NCBI GenBank assembly: GCA_031279305.1
Contig: JAITIS010000134.1
Location: 1 to 6,278, forward strand
Length of the DNA stretch: 6,278 nucleotides
DNA from: Candidatus Margulisiibacteriota bacterium
GTDB lineage: Bacteria; Margulisbacteria; Termititenacia; Termititenacales; Termititenacaceae
Reading direction: 5' to 3'
This document shows, piece by piece, positions 5,997 through 6,278 of the stretch. The position numbers were made by a program, and so were the translations under genes. Under the pieces are notes generated by a model that worked only from the letters and a program-made list of their open reading frames with translations, was not told where the DNA came from and made no database searches. Position 1 is the stretch's first letter, and each line of letters begins with the position of its first letter.

Positions 5997-6278
5997 GTTT
6001 CTGCGCTTTCTCCCAGTCGGCTTTGACCATTATTTTGACTAGCTCCGCGAATTTCACTTTTGGCTCCCAGCCCAACTGTTTTTTAGCTTTGGCCGGATTG
6101 CCGAGCAGCTGTTCCACTTCGGCGGGGCGGAAGTAGCGCGGATCGATCTTGATCAGCGTCCGTCCGGTCTTTTTATCCCGTCCGGTTTCGTCCGCGCCCT
6201 GGCCAGACCAGACTATTTCTATATCCAGCTCCGCAAAGGCTTTTTCCGTAAACTCGCGCACCGTGTGCATTTCGCCGG
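5977..6278 (-). CDS. gmd: GDP-mannose 4,6-dehydratase, C-terminal part (cut by right window edge)
   Basis: Gmd converts GDP-D-mannose to GDP-4-keto-6-deoxy-D-mannose, the first step towards GDP-L-fucose and related deoxysugars. Only the last 99 residues are visible, reading in from the edge as GEMHTVREFTEKAF, the family's conserved nucleotide-sugar-binding segment. Later come IDPRYFRPAEVEQLLGNP and KAKKQLGWEPKVKFAELV, both diagnostic of Gmd C termini. The ATG at 6270 is internal, not the start; the full family is about 340-370 residues. The tail is lysine-rich (KAQKRAQKNK) and ends in TAA, overlapping the GTG start of fcl by 20 nt, so the two are almost certainly cotranscribed. Confidence 0.93.
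   Translation of the reverse strand, partial: GEMHTVREFTEKAFAELDIEIVWSGQGADETGRDKKTGRTLIKIDPRYFRPAEVEQLLGNPAKAKKQLGWEPKVKFAELVKIMVKADWEKAQKRAQKNK

Noticed and set aside
6156..6184. Repeated CGTCCGGT near the end of gmd
   Set aside because: It encodes the paired TGR residues of the Gmd loop before the DPRYFRP motif, a coding repeat and not a DNA element.

Overview
This window is a compact, bacterial, chromosome-like segment of mixed base composition, with nine protein genes and almost no intergenic space. No tRNA, rRNA, mobile element, CRISPR array or phage gene is visible. TGA ends bioA and the SPL-like gene, so the standard bacterial code applies. Genes overlap by 4 to 25 bases at most junctions, which suggests a streamlined, probably uncultured lineage. 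BioA resembles the Bacillus-type enzyme, but I cannot name the phylum from sequence alone.

Layout. (1) Positions 1-4039, minus strand: a tightly packed apparent operon. Transcription order is a cysteine-rich 75-residue protein of unknown function, metX (methionine route), an 86-residue unknown, a spore-photoproduct-lyase-like radical SAM protein, bioA, and the start of bioD (biotin route, cut by the left edge). The junctions are a 4-nt gap and then overlaps of 8, 25, 14 and 4 nt. (2) Positions 4040-4087: a 48-nt divergent intergenic region. It holds two outward-facing TATAAT boxes placed so close to the start codons that both flanking mRNAs are predicted to be leaderless or nearly so. (3) Positions 4088-5041, plus strand: UDP-glucuronate decarboxylase (UDP-xylose synthase). 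(4) Positions 5055-6278, minus strand: GDP-L-fucose synthase, preceded by the C-terminal part of GDP-mannose 4,6-dehydratase, which is cut by the right edge. This unit converges on the UDP-xylose gene across a 13-nt gap.

How the genes fit together. The right part makes nucleotide sugars for surface glycans: GDP-mannose to GDP-L-fucose by Gmd and Fcl, and UDP-glucuronate to UDP-xylose by Uxs. The left part joins amino-acid and cofactor synthesis (homoserine activation and biotin) with a radical SAM protein of unknown substrate and two small unknown proteins. The observations most worth a second look are four. BioA carries residues of the lysine-using type rather than the S-adenosylmethionine-using type. 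The SPL-like protein keeps its iron-sulfur cysteines but appears to lack the hydrogen-donor cysteine of true spore photoproduct lyase. Two unrecognised small proteins are locked into the operon. The divergent promoter pair appears to be overlapping and leaderless.
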